From Miltoncostaea sp963762825 (GTDB lineage: Bacteria > Actinomycetota > Thermoleophilia > Miltoncostaeales > Miltoncostaeaceae): a stretch of 64,000 bases of DNA. How positions within the stretch are numbered: the first letter of the stretch is position 1; each line of letters starts with the position of its first letter. Of the stretch, positions 1-7,391 are shown piece after piece. Under the pieces are notes generated by a model. The model searched no databases, was not told where the DNA came from, and was given only the letters and a program-made list of their open reading frames with translations. The position numbers and the translations under genes were made by a program. The stretch lies in NCBI GenBank assembly GCA_963762825.1, contig CAVXLZ010000001.1, forward strand, positions 806,001-870,000. The letters run 5' to 3'.

Positions 1-723
1 CGAGCCCCCCGGGTTGACGAGCGGATCCTGCGTATCCACGGTGTACCCGAGTCGGGTCTGGTGGCCGCCGTGTCCGGGCTCGACGGCGAGGCATGGTCGC
101 GCCTGACGGTGGGCATCTGCGCCCGCGATGGGGAGCTGGAGGTCACCGTGCGCTCCGATCCCCGGGATGCCTGGGCCGCAGAGGCCTTCGAGGCGCGGGT
201 CGCCGAGAGGCTCGGCGACGCCCTCTTCAGTCGCGACGGATCCACGATCGACGACGCGGTCGCATCGGCTCTGACCCTCGCCGGCCAGACCCTCGCGGTC
301 GCCGAGTCGTGCACGGGCGGGGGCCTCGGGGCCCGCCTCACCGCCCGCGCCGGGTCCTCGGGGTACATGCTCGGCGGGGTGATCTCCTATTCGGACGCGG
401 TGAAGGTGGCGATACTCGGGGTCGACGCCGAGGTGGTCCGCCGCCACGGTGCGGTGTCGTCCGAGTGCGCGACGCAGATGGCGCTCGGGGTGCGCGAGCG
501 TCTCGGCAGCGACTGGGCGCTCGCGATCACCGGGATCGCCGGGCCGGGGGGCGGCAGCGTGGAGAAGCCGGTCGGACTGGTGCACATCGCGCTCGCGGGC
601 CCGACGGGGCTCCGCCATGTCGAGCACCGCCGGGCCGGGGATCGCGAGGCGATCCGCGATCGCGCGGTCGCCGGCGCGCTCCATCTGCTCCGCCGCGGCC
701 TGGCCGAGGGGCCCGGGGTGTGA
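1..723 (+). CDS. cinA: CinA C-terminal amidase domain, 5'-truncated by window edge
   Basis: The reading frame is open from base 1, so the visible 240 codons are the C-terminal part of a longer CinA; the N-terminal molybdopterin-binding-like domain lies off the window. The family recycles pyridine nucleotides through nicotinamide mononucleotide deamidation. Visible signatures are LAVAESCTGGGLGARLT, the SYSDAVKVAILGV segment and AITGIAGPGGGS near the end, all typical of the CinA/PncC domain. The first visible residues (RILRIHGVPES) match the linker before that domain. recA follows 166 bases downstream, a common actinobacterial pairing linked to competence and recombination. A GTG at 61 is only an internal codon. 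Confidence 0.93.
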   Translation, partial: RAPRVDERILRIHGVPESGLVAAVSGLDGEAWSRLTVGICARDGELEVTVRSDPRDAWAAEAFEARVAERLGDALFSRDGSTIDDAVASALTLAGQTLAVAESCTGGGLGARLTARAGSSGYMLGGVISYSDAVKVAILGVDAEVVRRHGAVSSECATQMALGVRERLGSDWALAITGIAGPGGGSVEKPVGLVHIALAGPTGLRHVEHRRAGDREAIRDRAVAGALHLLRRGLAEGPGV

Positions 724-766
724 CCGACCGGGTGCGGGGATCGGCACCATGTGGACGCGAAGGCGG

Positions 767-780
767 CGAACGCGTGTTCG
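767..780. promoter_or_regulatory. LexA (SOS) box upstream of recA
   Basis: CGAACGCGTGTTCG matches the actinobacterial and Gram-positive LexA operator form CGAACnnnnGTTCG exactly. It lies 110 bases before the recA start codon, so recA is expected to be LexA-repressed and DNA-damage inducible. A TATGCT element at about 801-806 could be the -10 box. Confidence 0.85.
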
Positions 781-889
781 ATATCAGCCGACCTGCGCAC
801 TATGCTCTTCATCAGTCGCCGAGAGGGTCGTCCCACAGAGGGGCTCCATCGCGGTAGTCATCGAACACACCCTCAGAGGGAGGCCCTCC

Positions 890-1996
890 GTGGAGAAGCA
901 CGAGGCGCTCGGCTCGGCCGTTGCGCAGATCGAGCGGCAGTTCGGCAAGGGCGCCATCATGAGGATGGGGGACACTCCGATGACGGAGATGTCCTCGGTC
1001 CCGACCGGCTCGCTCGCACTCGACATCGCCCTGGGCATCGGCGGCATCCCGCGCGGCCGGATCGTCGAGATCTACGGGCCGGAGAGCTCCGGTAAGACCA
1101 CGATGGTCTACCACCTGATCGCGCAGGCCCAGAAGCGCGGCGGGCTGTGCGCCTTCATCGACGCCGAGCATGCGATGGACCCCGCGTACGCCAAGAACAT
1201 CGGTGTCAACGTCGACGAGTTGCTGCTCTCCCAGCCGGACCACGGAGAGCAGGCGCTCGAGATCACCGACCTCCTGGTCCGCTCGGCCGCCCTCGACGTG
1301 ATCGCCATCGATTCCGTCGCCGCGTTGGTGCCGAAGGCGGAGATCGAGGGCGAAATGGGTGACACCCACGTCGGGCTGCAGGCCCGCCTCATGTCGCAGG
1401 CGCTGCGCAAGCTCGCAGGGAACCTCCACCGGGCGAACACGATCTGCATCTTCACCAACCAGCTGCGGGAGAAGATCGGGGTCATGTTCGGCTCGCCCGA
1501 GACGACCCCCGGCGGTCGAGCGCTGAAGTTCTACTCGTCGGTGCGCCTGGACATCCGCCGTATCGAGACCCTCAAGGAGGGAACCGACGCCGTCGGCAAC
1601 CGTGCCCGGGTGAAGGTCGTCAAGAACAAGGTCGCCCCGCCGTTCCGACAGGCGGAGTTCGACATCATCTACGGCGAGGGGATCTCCCACGAGGGCAACC
1701 TCCTCGACCTCGGGGTCGAGCGAGGAATGGTCCAGAAGAGCGGGGCGTACTTCTCCTTCGGCGACGAGCGCCTCGGTCAGGGGCGCCACGCCGCGCGCGC
1801 CTTCCTCAAGGAGCACACCGACCTCGCCGCTCAGCTCGAGGCCCGGATCCGCGAGGATGCGGGCGTGCCCAACCCGAACCTCCTGCCTTTCGACCCGGTC
1901 ACGGGTGAGGTCATCGAGCCGGAGAAGGAGCCGAAGGCCGGGAAGGCGGCTGGTGCGAAGAAGGCCGATCCCGTCCTGGCGGCGGTCAAGGGCTGA
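890..1996 (+). CDS. recA: Recombinase RecA
   Basis: 368-residue ATP-dependent strand-exchange protein of homologous recombination and coprotease for LexA cleavage. Walker A is GPESSGKT at residues 63-70; the core continues through FIDAEHAMDPAYAKNIGV, the DHGEQALEI loop, the L1/L2 DNA-binding loops (TNQLREKIGVMFGSPETTPGG) and a Lys/Ala-rich acidic tail. The GTG at 890 is chosen because AGAGGGAGG lies 7 bases upstream and the protein then starts MEKHEALGSA, like other RecAs; the frame is open further upstream but without homology. A LexA box precedes it. No recX is seen directly downstream; a convergent gene follows. Confidence 0.97.
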   Translation: MEKHEALGSAVAQIERQFGKGAIMRMGDTPMTEMSSVPTGSLALDIALGIGGIPRGRIVEIYGPESSGKTTMVYHLIAQAQKRGGLCAFIDAEHAMDPAYAKNIGVNVDELLLSQPDHGEQALEITDLLVRSAALDVIAIDSVAALVPKAEIEGEMGDTHVGLQARLMSQALRKLAGNLHRANTICIFTNQLREKIGVMFGSPETTPGGRALKFYSSVRLDIRRIETLKEGTDAVGNRARVKVVKNKVAPPFRQAEFDIIYGEGISHEGNLLDLGVERGMVQKSGAYFSFGDERLGQGRHAARAFLKEHTDLAAQLEARIREDAGVPNPNLLPFDPVTGEVIEPEKEPKAGKAAGAKKADPVLAAVKG

Positions 1997-2007
1997 CCCT
2001 GGCGGGC

Positions 2008-2073
2008 GGCTCGTCGGCCGGCCGCGCCGTCCCGGGGTTCATCCCCGGACGCGGCGAGCACGGCCGGCGAGCC
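2008..2073. terminator. Bidirectional hairpin between recA and the convergent PKD gene
   Basis: GGCTCGTCGGCCG (2008-2020) pairs with CGGCCGGCGAGCC (2061-2073) with one G.U pair, enclosing a second hairpin CGTCCCGGGG/CCCCGGACG. It lies exactly between two converging stop codons, so it probably terminates both transcripts. No long U tract is present, as is usual at this GC content. Confidence 0.65.
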
Positions 2074-2086
2074 GTCAACAGGTGCA

Positions 2087-3478
2087 TCATCGGCGGGTCA
2101 CCCGCACCGGGATGGCGATGGTGCCGGTGTCGGTGGTGACCCGGAAGGTGTACGGGCGGGCCCTGGGCGCGCGGAAGCTGAACAGCACTCCCCCCGGGCC
2201 GCCCGCCTTCACCTGGCGGCGCACGACCCGGTACCGGCCGTCCGGCCGCTTGAACTGGAGGCGGCCGGTCAGCACACGCCGCTCGCCGGCGACGCGCACG
2301 GCCATGCGCATCTTCTTGCCCTGGCGTGCCCGGCCGATCTTGCGCAGCTTGCTCAGCGGGTTGACCGCGTTGGCGACGGTCGCGCCGACCTGGACCGAGA
2401 TGCTGAACGAGGCCTCTGCGCTGTTGCCCGCCCGGTCGTACACCGTGGCGCTTCCGTCGTAGGTGCCCGGGTCGGGGTAGGTGTGGCTCACCTTCGGCCC
2501 GGTTGCGGTGCTGCCGTCGCCGAACACCCATGTGGTGGCGGCCGGATCGAGGCCCGCGAGCGCGTCGGAGCTCATGCCGAGGGCGAACGACACCGGCGCG
2601 CCCGGCGGCACGGAGGTGTCGCTGATCCCCGGCTCCGCGGTCGGCGCGGTGCGGTCGAGCACGATCGTGTCGGTGCGGGTGCTCGACTGGTTTCCGGCGT
2701 CGCCGAAGAGCACGCCGAAGGGCCCGGTCCAGGGCTTATGGGAACTGTCGCTGAAGCGCACCGCCACCTTGCGCTCGCCGTCCGGGCCGTCGGCCAGGGT
2801 GAACGGCTTCAGTGGCGCGTACGGCACGGCGCACCCCGAGGTGTCCGTGAGGACGTCGCACGCGAAGGCACCGGGGCTCGCCGCGCCGGTGTAGTCCTTC
2901 ACGTGCACGCCGTCGATGCCCGATCCGGGGTAGCCGTTGGAGAGCGGGTCGCTGCCGTTCAGGTGGAGGGCCACCTCACGGGTGTTGGTGAATGCGGCGC
3001 CCCCGGCGATGGTCATGGTGCCCACCGGATTGGTCGCATCCAGGCGGGTGATGGTGGCGGGCCCGTACCCGCTGAAGCTCACTGCGCCGACCCACGCGAG
3101 GCAGGCCGGCAGGCCTCCCGGCAGCGCGAAGACCGTGGTACAGGCGCGCTCGCTGGCACCGACCTTGATCGAATACTCGTGGCCGTTGATCAGGGGGAGC
3201 ATCCTCGTACGGGTTCCCGCAGGCTGGGTGCTCGTCGTGCCGCCGCCGGTGCTCAGATCGTCCACCCTCACGTGGTACGTGCGGTCCGAGCTGAGCGAAC
3301 TGAAGGTCGAGGCTTCCCAGCCCACGGTGGGTGAGCTGCCCTGCGTGAAGGTGGACACGGGGTAGATCTCGGGGGCGCTCGGCACGGCGGCCGCCAGGCC
3401 GGAGCCCAGGGTGCCGAGGGCGGCGGCGCTGATGGCCAGGCTGCGGGCGGAGCGGGTGAGCGGGTGGCGGGGCGTCAA
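2087..3478 (-). CDS. Secreted PKD-domain protein with basic C-terminal module
   Basis: 463 residues starting at TTG 3478, which has GGAGG about 8 bases upstream and immediately yields a signal peptide (Arg-rich n-region, then SLAISAAALGTLGSGLAAA). The body contains extracellular Ig-like/PKD segments; DPAATTWVFGDGSTATGPKV followed by HTYPDPGTYDGSATVYD is a clear PKD repeat near residue 345. The last ~85 residues are Arg/Lys-rich beta-type sequence (RKIGRARQGKKMRMAVRV onward), resembling the tails of two other secreted proteins here. No enzymatic motif is seen, so a cell-surface or adhesive role is inference. The frame stays open upstream into the broken small gene. Confidence 0.75.
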   Translation of the reverse strand: MTPRHPLTRSARSLAISAAALGTLGSGLAAAVPSAPEIYPVSTFTQGSSPTVGWEASTFSSLSSDRTYHVRVDDLSTGGGTTSTQPAGTRTRMLPLINGHEYSIKVGASERACTTVFALPGGLPACLAWVGAVSFSGYGPATITRLDATNPVGTMTIAGGAAFTNTREVALHLNGSDPLSNGYPGSGIDGVHVKDYTGAASPGAFACDVLTDTSGCAVPYAPLKPFTLADGPDGERKVAVRFSDSSHKPWTGPFGVLFGDAGNQSSTRTDTIVLDRTAPTAEPGISDTSVPPGAPVSFALGMSSDALAGLDPAATTWVFGDGSTATGPKVSHTYPDPGTYDGSATVYDRAGNSAEASFSISVQVGATVANAVNPLSKLRKIGRARQGKKMRMAVRVAGERRVLTGRLQFKRPDGRYRVVRRQVKAGGPGGVLFSFRAPRARPYTFRVTTDTGTIAIPVRVTRR

Positions 3479-3584
3479 GGCATCCTCCGGCGGTCGAGGG
3501 GTTTGGTGACTCGCCCCTCCAACCCCGTGACGCCGCCGCTCTGACGGTTCCTTTGTAAGGGAGATGTAAAGAGAGCGTCGCCCC

Positions 3585-3854
3585 GCCGCCAGTTGGTCGC
3601 CGTCGCCGGGGGGCCCGCCCAGACGGCCGTCGCGGCGGATGGATCCGAAGCGGGCCTGGTCGCCGCGCATGTCCACCTCCCGCACCACGCCCCTGACGAA
3701 CTGGGCCCGCGGACCGGGCTCCATCTCCTCGAGCTGACGCACCTGCCCCGGGGACTCCTCCACCCCACGGGGCATCGGTGAGCGCCCGCAGAGGATCGTC
3801 GATCAGGGCTTCGCGAAAGGCGGGAGCGGCGATCGCCCTCACCCAGAGAGGCAC
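3585..3854 (-). pseudogene. Frameshifted paralogue of the small leader-like protein at 4643-4942
   Basis: The first part (from GTG 3854: PLWVRAIAAPAFREALIDDP then LRAL) and the second part (RGVEESPGQVRQLEEM ... FVRGVVREVDMRG ... GGPP) lie in two frames. Removing one G of the run 3769-3772 joins them into a protein that aligns throughout with the 99-residue paralogue 0.8 kb away. No stop codon follows the conserved end; the second frame runs on into the PKD protein. The start has no clear ribosome site. It may be a decayed duplicate, or a single-base sequence error combined with a true fusion. The end coordinate is approximate. Confidence 0.6.
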
Positions 3855-4067
3855 CGGTGTCTCTGGAGGGGCACGACCCCATGCTCCACGAGGATCTCCC
3901 CGCGCGCCATAGCGCGGTCATGCCCGCTTGCCAGAGCGCCGCGTCTCGGCGAGGCTGTGGCGTCGGGGACGCGGCCGGCGATGATTCCCGGCCGGGCCGG
4001 CGGTCCTTCTGTCACCAAGGGGGCGGAGCCCCCGCACCGTCGGGAGATCTCTCAGCGAGGAGCGGGC

Positions 4068-4646
4068 ATGGGACGTGTGGTCGTGACGGAGTTCGTCTCG
4101 CTCGACGGCGTCATGGAGGCCCCGGGCGGCGAGCCCGGGTACGCCCACACCGGCTGGGTGGCCCGGGTCCCCGACGGCGGCCAGTTCGCCTACAAACTGC
4201 AGGAGGTGCTCGATGCCGAGGTGCAGCTGCTCGGGCGCGTGACGTACGAGAGCTTTGCGGGAGCCTGGCCCGAGAGGGAGGACGAAGCGGGGTTCGCGGA
4301 CAAGATGAACGCGATGCCCAAGTACGTGGTGTCCTCGACGCTCGAGGCCCTGGAGTGGAGCAACTCGCACCTGCTGAAGGGCGAGGTCGTCGAGGCGGTA
4401 AAGGGCCTGAAGGACCGGGTCGACGGGGTCATCCTGACCTTCGGCAGCCGGACGCTCGCACAGGCGCTCCTCAAGCGTGGCCTGGTGGACGAGCTACGAA
4501 TGATGGTCTTCCCGGTGGTGCTGGGATCTGGCGCGCGGCTACTTCCCGACTCGCCCGACCGGATGGAGCTCGAACTCGTCGAGACCCGGTCGTGGGACTC
4601 GGGCGTGGTCCTGGTCGTCTACCACCCGGCGGCCGGCGGGAGTTAG
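4068..4646 (+). CDS. Dihydrofolate reductase / RibD C-terminal family reductase
   Basis: 192-residue protein of the RibD_C fold (NADPH-dependent reductases related to DHFR; most members have unknown substrates). It starts MGRVVVTEFVSLDGVMEAPG, the standard opening of the family, and carries LLGRVTYESFAGAWP, then a glycine turn in LTFGSRTLAQALLKRGLVDE and FPVVLGSGARLLP near the C-terminus. GAGGAG at 4056-4061 is a good ribosome site, which fixes the ATG at 4068 although the frame is open further upstream. Its stop overlaps the convergent small gene by four bases. It is probably a soluble oxidoreductase; riboflavin or folate biosynthesis cannot be claimed from sequence. Confidence 0.85.
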   Translation: MGRVVVTEFVSLDGVMEAPGGEPGYAHTGWVARVPDGGQFAYKLQEVLDAEVQLLGRVTYESFAGAWPEREDEAGFADKMNAMPKYVVSSTLEALEWSNSHLLKGEVVEAVKGLKDRVDGVILTFGSRTLAQALLKRGLVDELRMMVFPVVLGSGARLLPDSPDRMELELVETRSWDSGVVLVVYHPAAGGS

Positions 4647-4942
4647 CCCTGGCCACCCGCCGGCGCGTCAGGCGATGGGGGTCCGCCGATGCGCCCGTCC
4701 CTGCCGATCGCGCCGAAACGGGCCGCGCCGCCGCGCATGTGCACCTCTCGGACGACGCCGCGGACGAACACGGCCCGCTCGTCGGCGTCCATCTTCTCCA
4801 GTTGGCGCACCTGGTCGGCGGATGCCTCGACACCGCGCTCGGTGGCGAGCGCCCGCAGGGGATCGTCGATCAGGGCCTCGCGGAAGTGCGGATCGGCGAC
4901 GGCGCGGACCCAGATCGGGACGAGGGGGTCGGACGGAGGCAT
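4643..4942 (-). CDS. Small leader-peptide-like protein with Gly-rich tail
   Basis: 99 residues, unrecognised family. The N-terminus (PIWVRAVADPHFREALIDDP then LRALATERGVEA) follows the pattern helix-DPxFRxxLxxDPxxAL seen in nitrile-hydratase-type and LigA/Franean1-type RiPP leader peptides. The middle is acidic (QLEKMDADERAVFV) and the end is Gly/Arg/Pro-rich (MRGGAARFGAIGRDGRIGGP, then PSPDAPAGGQG). The start codon overlaps the stop of the upstream methyltransferase (TGATG), so both should be translated together. A second, frame-broken copy lies at 3585-3854. A RiPP precursor role is inference only: the tail is conserved between the copies rather than variable. Confidence 0.7.
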   Translation of the reverse strand: MPPSDPLVPIWVRAVADPHFREALIDDPLRALATERGVEASADQVRQLEKMDADERAVFVRGVVREVHMRGGAARFGAIGRDGRIGGPPSPDAPAGGQG

Positions 4943-5781
4943 CAGGACGCGATCGCCGGCCGGGCCGCCACGGTCAGCGAGGCCTCGGCGGGCAAGCGGA
5001 TGCCGTCCACGTCGGGCTGGGCGAGGGCGACGACGTGTTCGCGGAGCGCCTCGCGCACCTCGGTCCGGGCGCTGTCGTCGAGTCGGCTGCGGTAGAGGCC
5101 TGCGAGTGGTCCACCGTGGATGGCGGCATCGATCGCGTCGTCCACCGCATCGAAGGACATGGTGGTCTGGAGGGTCATCTGCTCGACGAGGTCGAGGCCC
5201 GCCTCGTCGACCATCCGCGGCATCACGCCGGGCAGGCCGTAGAAGAACATCATCGGGCAGACCGCCGAGAAGTACTCGGCCCGCGACTCGATCAGCTCTA
5301 TCACGGGTACCCACCAGACCTTCGCGGCGCGCCCCCAGACAACTTGGAGCATCCGCCCGCCGGGGCGCAGGGTCCGGGCGGCCGAATGGACGGCCGCGGC
5401 CGCGTCGTAGCAGTACATGAGGCCGAAGCTGCAGCTGAGGACGTCGGCGGACTCGGGCGGCAGGGACAGCCGCTCGGCGTCGTCGACCGCGAACGTGACG
5501 TCGTTGCGGCCGGCGAAGCTCTCGGAGGCGCGCGCGACCATCGCAGGCGCGAAATCGACGCCGAGGGCGCGTCCGCCGCCGAGGCGCTCGGCGAGGGCGA
5601 CGGTCGTATTCCCGGGCCCGCAGGCGACGTCGACGCCGCTGTCGCCGGCCGCGGGCGCCAGGAGATCCAGGCCGCGGGCGGTGAGGTGCGCGGTGCGATC
5701 CGCCCACATGCCCCCGTACACCTCGGCGACCCGCCCCCAGGCGTTGCGCAGTCCGTCCTTCTCGGCAGGTTCGTGCGCCAC
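4942..5781 (-). CDS. Class I SAM-dependent methyltransferase
   Basis: 279 residues starting at GTG 5781 with GAGGGAGGGA just upstream. The Rossmann core is clear: motif I VDVACGPGNTTVALAERLGGG, motif II GVDFAPAMVARA, an acidic VDDAERLSLPPESADVLSC and the post-motif RTLRPGGRMLQVVWG. This is the UbiE/Methyltransf_11 type; the C-terminal half (residues ~150-279) is alpha-helical and not diagnostic. It is the first gene of a two-gene unit with the small leader-like protein, coupled by TGATG. The substrate is unknown; that small protein is one possible target. Confidence 0.85.
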   Translation of the reverse strand: MAHEPAEKDGLRNAWGRVAEVYGGMWADRTAHLTARGLDLLAPAAGDSGVDVACGPGNTTVALAERLGGGRALGVDFAPAMVARASESFAGRNDVTFAVDDAERLSLPPESADVLSCSFGLMYCYDAAAAVHSAARTLRPGGRMLQVVWGRAAKVWWVPVIELIESRAEYFSAVCPMMFFYGLPGVMPRMVDEAGLDLVEQMTLQTTMSFDAVDDAIDAAIHGGPLAGLYRSRLDDSARTEVREALREHVVALAQPDVDGIRLPAEASLTVAARPAIAS

Positions 5782-5892
5782 TGCGGTCCCTCCCTCAGGG
5801 AGGTCAGACTACGACGACTCGCCTCGGGCGCGCCAGCGGTGGCCACGATCGCCTGCCCGGGCAGTCGGGGCGGTCTCGACTCACGTTTCCAG

Positions 5893-5944
5893 GCGCTGCC
5901 ACCTCACCTCGTTCGGCTGCCAGATGAGCGATCAGGACTGCTCG
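5893..5944 (+). pseudogene. Relic duplicate of the miaB 5' end
   Basis: This stretch matches 7394-7445 (the miaB start) at a constant offset of 1501 bases, including an identical run CGTTCGGCTGCCAGATGA. Translated, it reads CHLTSFGCQMSDQDC against YHLTTFGCQMNDHDS of miaB. The homology then stops. The two copies are direct repeats bracketing the lipoprotein gene, suggesting that gene arrived by, or was later flanked through, a local duplication event. Confidence 0.7.
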
Positions 5945-5963
5945 CCACCTTCTGATCAGGGCA

Positions 5964-7277
5964 CTAGCGGCTCAACGCACCCCGCCGGGTGAAGCGCCTG
6001 CCGTCCGCTCTGATCACGATCCGGTAGCGGCCCCTCTTGAGCCGCTTGCTCTTGAGGACCACCTTGACGGGCCCGGGCGCCCTGAGGCGCACCCGCTTGA
6101 CCGCCTTGGGGCGCTTGGCCCGGCCCTGGAAGAGCTGAACCCGGCCGCGCACCGCCGCGGTGGCGCCGATCAGGACGACGACCCCCCGTCGCCGGGCGAG
6201 CCTGGCCGAGAGCCGACGGGGAAGGATCGTGGTGAGCCGCAGGCGCGCAGTGGCGCGACCGCTGCCCGCGGCGGTTCCCGACGGGGCGGGTGGCGCCGCG
6301 GTCACCCTGAGCGTGCCGATTGATTCGCGGATCTGACCGTTCAGGACGGCGCTCAGGGTGACGTCGTAGGTGCCCGGGCGTGCGTCGGCCGGGACGCCGA
6401 TCCCCACGCGCGCCACCGTGGTGCCGACGCCCTGGAACGGGACGAAGGTGGCGGGGGTCACGGCGAACAGCGCGCCCGGGAGGGTGGAGGACGCCCACAT
6501 GCGGAAGGTGGCCCCGGGGGCCGGGGCGCCCACGTACCTCAGCGTGAAGGGCATGCTCGCCAGGCCCCCCTGTGGCGCGCTCGCGCTCGCGCCGAAGAGG
6601 ATCCCGAGGTCGCGCAGCGAGCTCTCGAGGCTGGAGCCCCCGGAGTCCTCGCAGATGTTCCACGCGTCGGTCGTCGGGCTCGGGTCGTCGTCGTGCAGCG
6701 CCCGAAGTGACGGTCCGCACGCGACCGGTCGGGTGGCGGGCGCGGTCGCGGTCACGGTGCGTGCGCCGACGACGTACCTCGTCGCGAAGGGTCCGGCATA
6801 GGGGCCGCCGTCCGTTCCGCGCTGCAGCTGGTAGAGCAGCCTCACGGAGAACGACTGCAGCGCGCTCGCGGTGTCGTAGTTGATCGTGTTCGAGATGAAC
6901 CCGCGCCATGTGCTGCCGGATGGACCCGGGGAGAGCCGCTGGAGCTCATCGGCGTATGAGGGGCTCTCCGAGAGAGTGACCGACGAGTCCACCGCCGCGG
7001 GCAGCCGCGTGTCCTCAGGAACCAGCACCCCCACCAGGAGCTGCGCCCGCGATGTGCTCGCCGGCGCGTTGGAGAACCCGAGACCCCCTTCACAGCCGGC
7101 CGCACCGGAAGCACAGGCCGTGAACTCGATCGGCTTGTCGCCGATCACGTCGATCTGCGCGAGCGAACCGGTGGACTTGATGACCACGCACCCCGAGACG
7201 AGCGGCGCGAGGCCGGCCGCGGCGGCGAGGGCGACCCATCGGGCCCGTCGGCGGAGGACGGACCTCACTGCGCGCAT
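5964..7277 (-). CDS. Secreted lipoprotein with basic C-terminal module
   Basis: 437 residues. An Arg-rich n-region and hydrophobic segment end in the lipobox LVSGC (Cys about residue 30), so it is predicted to be lipidated and held on the outer face of the membrane. The mature part is a beta-rich, low-similarity extracellular region; around residues 240-330 it resembles an Ig-like fold (YDVTLSAVLNGQIRESIGTL). The last ~95 residues are strongly basic (RRLSARLARRRGVVVLIGAT onward; KSKRLKRGRYRIVIRADG). No catalytic motif is visible. It is transcribed divergently from miaB and lies between two copies of the miaB 5' sequence. Function unknown. Confidence 0.75.
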   Translation of the reverse strand: MRAVRSVLRRRARWVALAAAAGLAPLVSGCVVIKSTGSLAQIDVIGDKPIEFTACASGAAGCEGGLGFSNAPASTSRAQLLVGVLVPEDTRLPAAVDSSVTLSESPSYADELQRLSPGPSGSTWRGFISNTINYDTASALQSFSVRLLYQLQRGTDGGPYAGPFATRYVVGARTVTATAPATRPVACGPSLRALHDDDPSPTTDAWNICEDSGGSSLESSLRDLGILFGASASAPQGGLASMPFTLRYVGAPAPGATFRMWASSTLPGALFAVTPATFVPFQGVGTTVARVGIGVPADARPGTYDVTLSAVLNGQIRESIGTLRVTAAPPAPSGTAAGSGRATARLRLTTILPRRLSARLARRRGVVVLIGATAAVRGRVQLFQGRAKRPKAVKRVRLRAPGPVKVVLKSKRLKRGRYRIVIRADGRRFTRRGALSR

Positions 7278-7391
7278 TGCTCCGATTGCGGCGCCACGTC
7301 AACTCCGGTCGATGACGACCCCGACTCTCCCACGGCGGGCGCTCGCGTGTCACCCTCCAGGCGCGCGTCCGCGCTCCACTACTATCAGTCG

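Noticed and set aside
812..1816. A 334-codon frame antisense to recA
   Set aside because: Mirror of the codon bias of recA; the product has no domain.
2483..3334. A 283-codon plus-strand frame antisense to the PKD gene
   Set aside because: Gly/Ala/Arg/His-rich shadow; the minus-strand protein has a signal peptide and a PKD motif.
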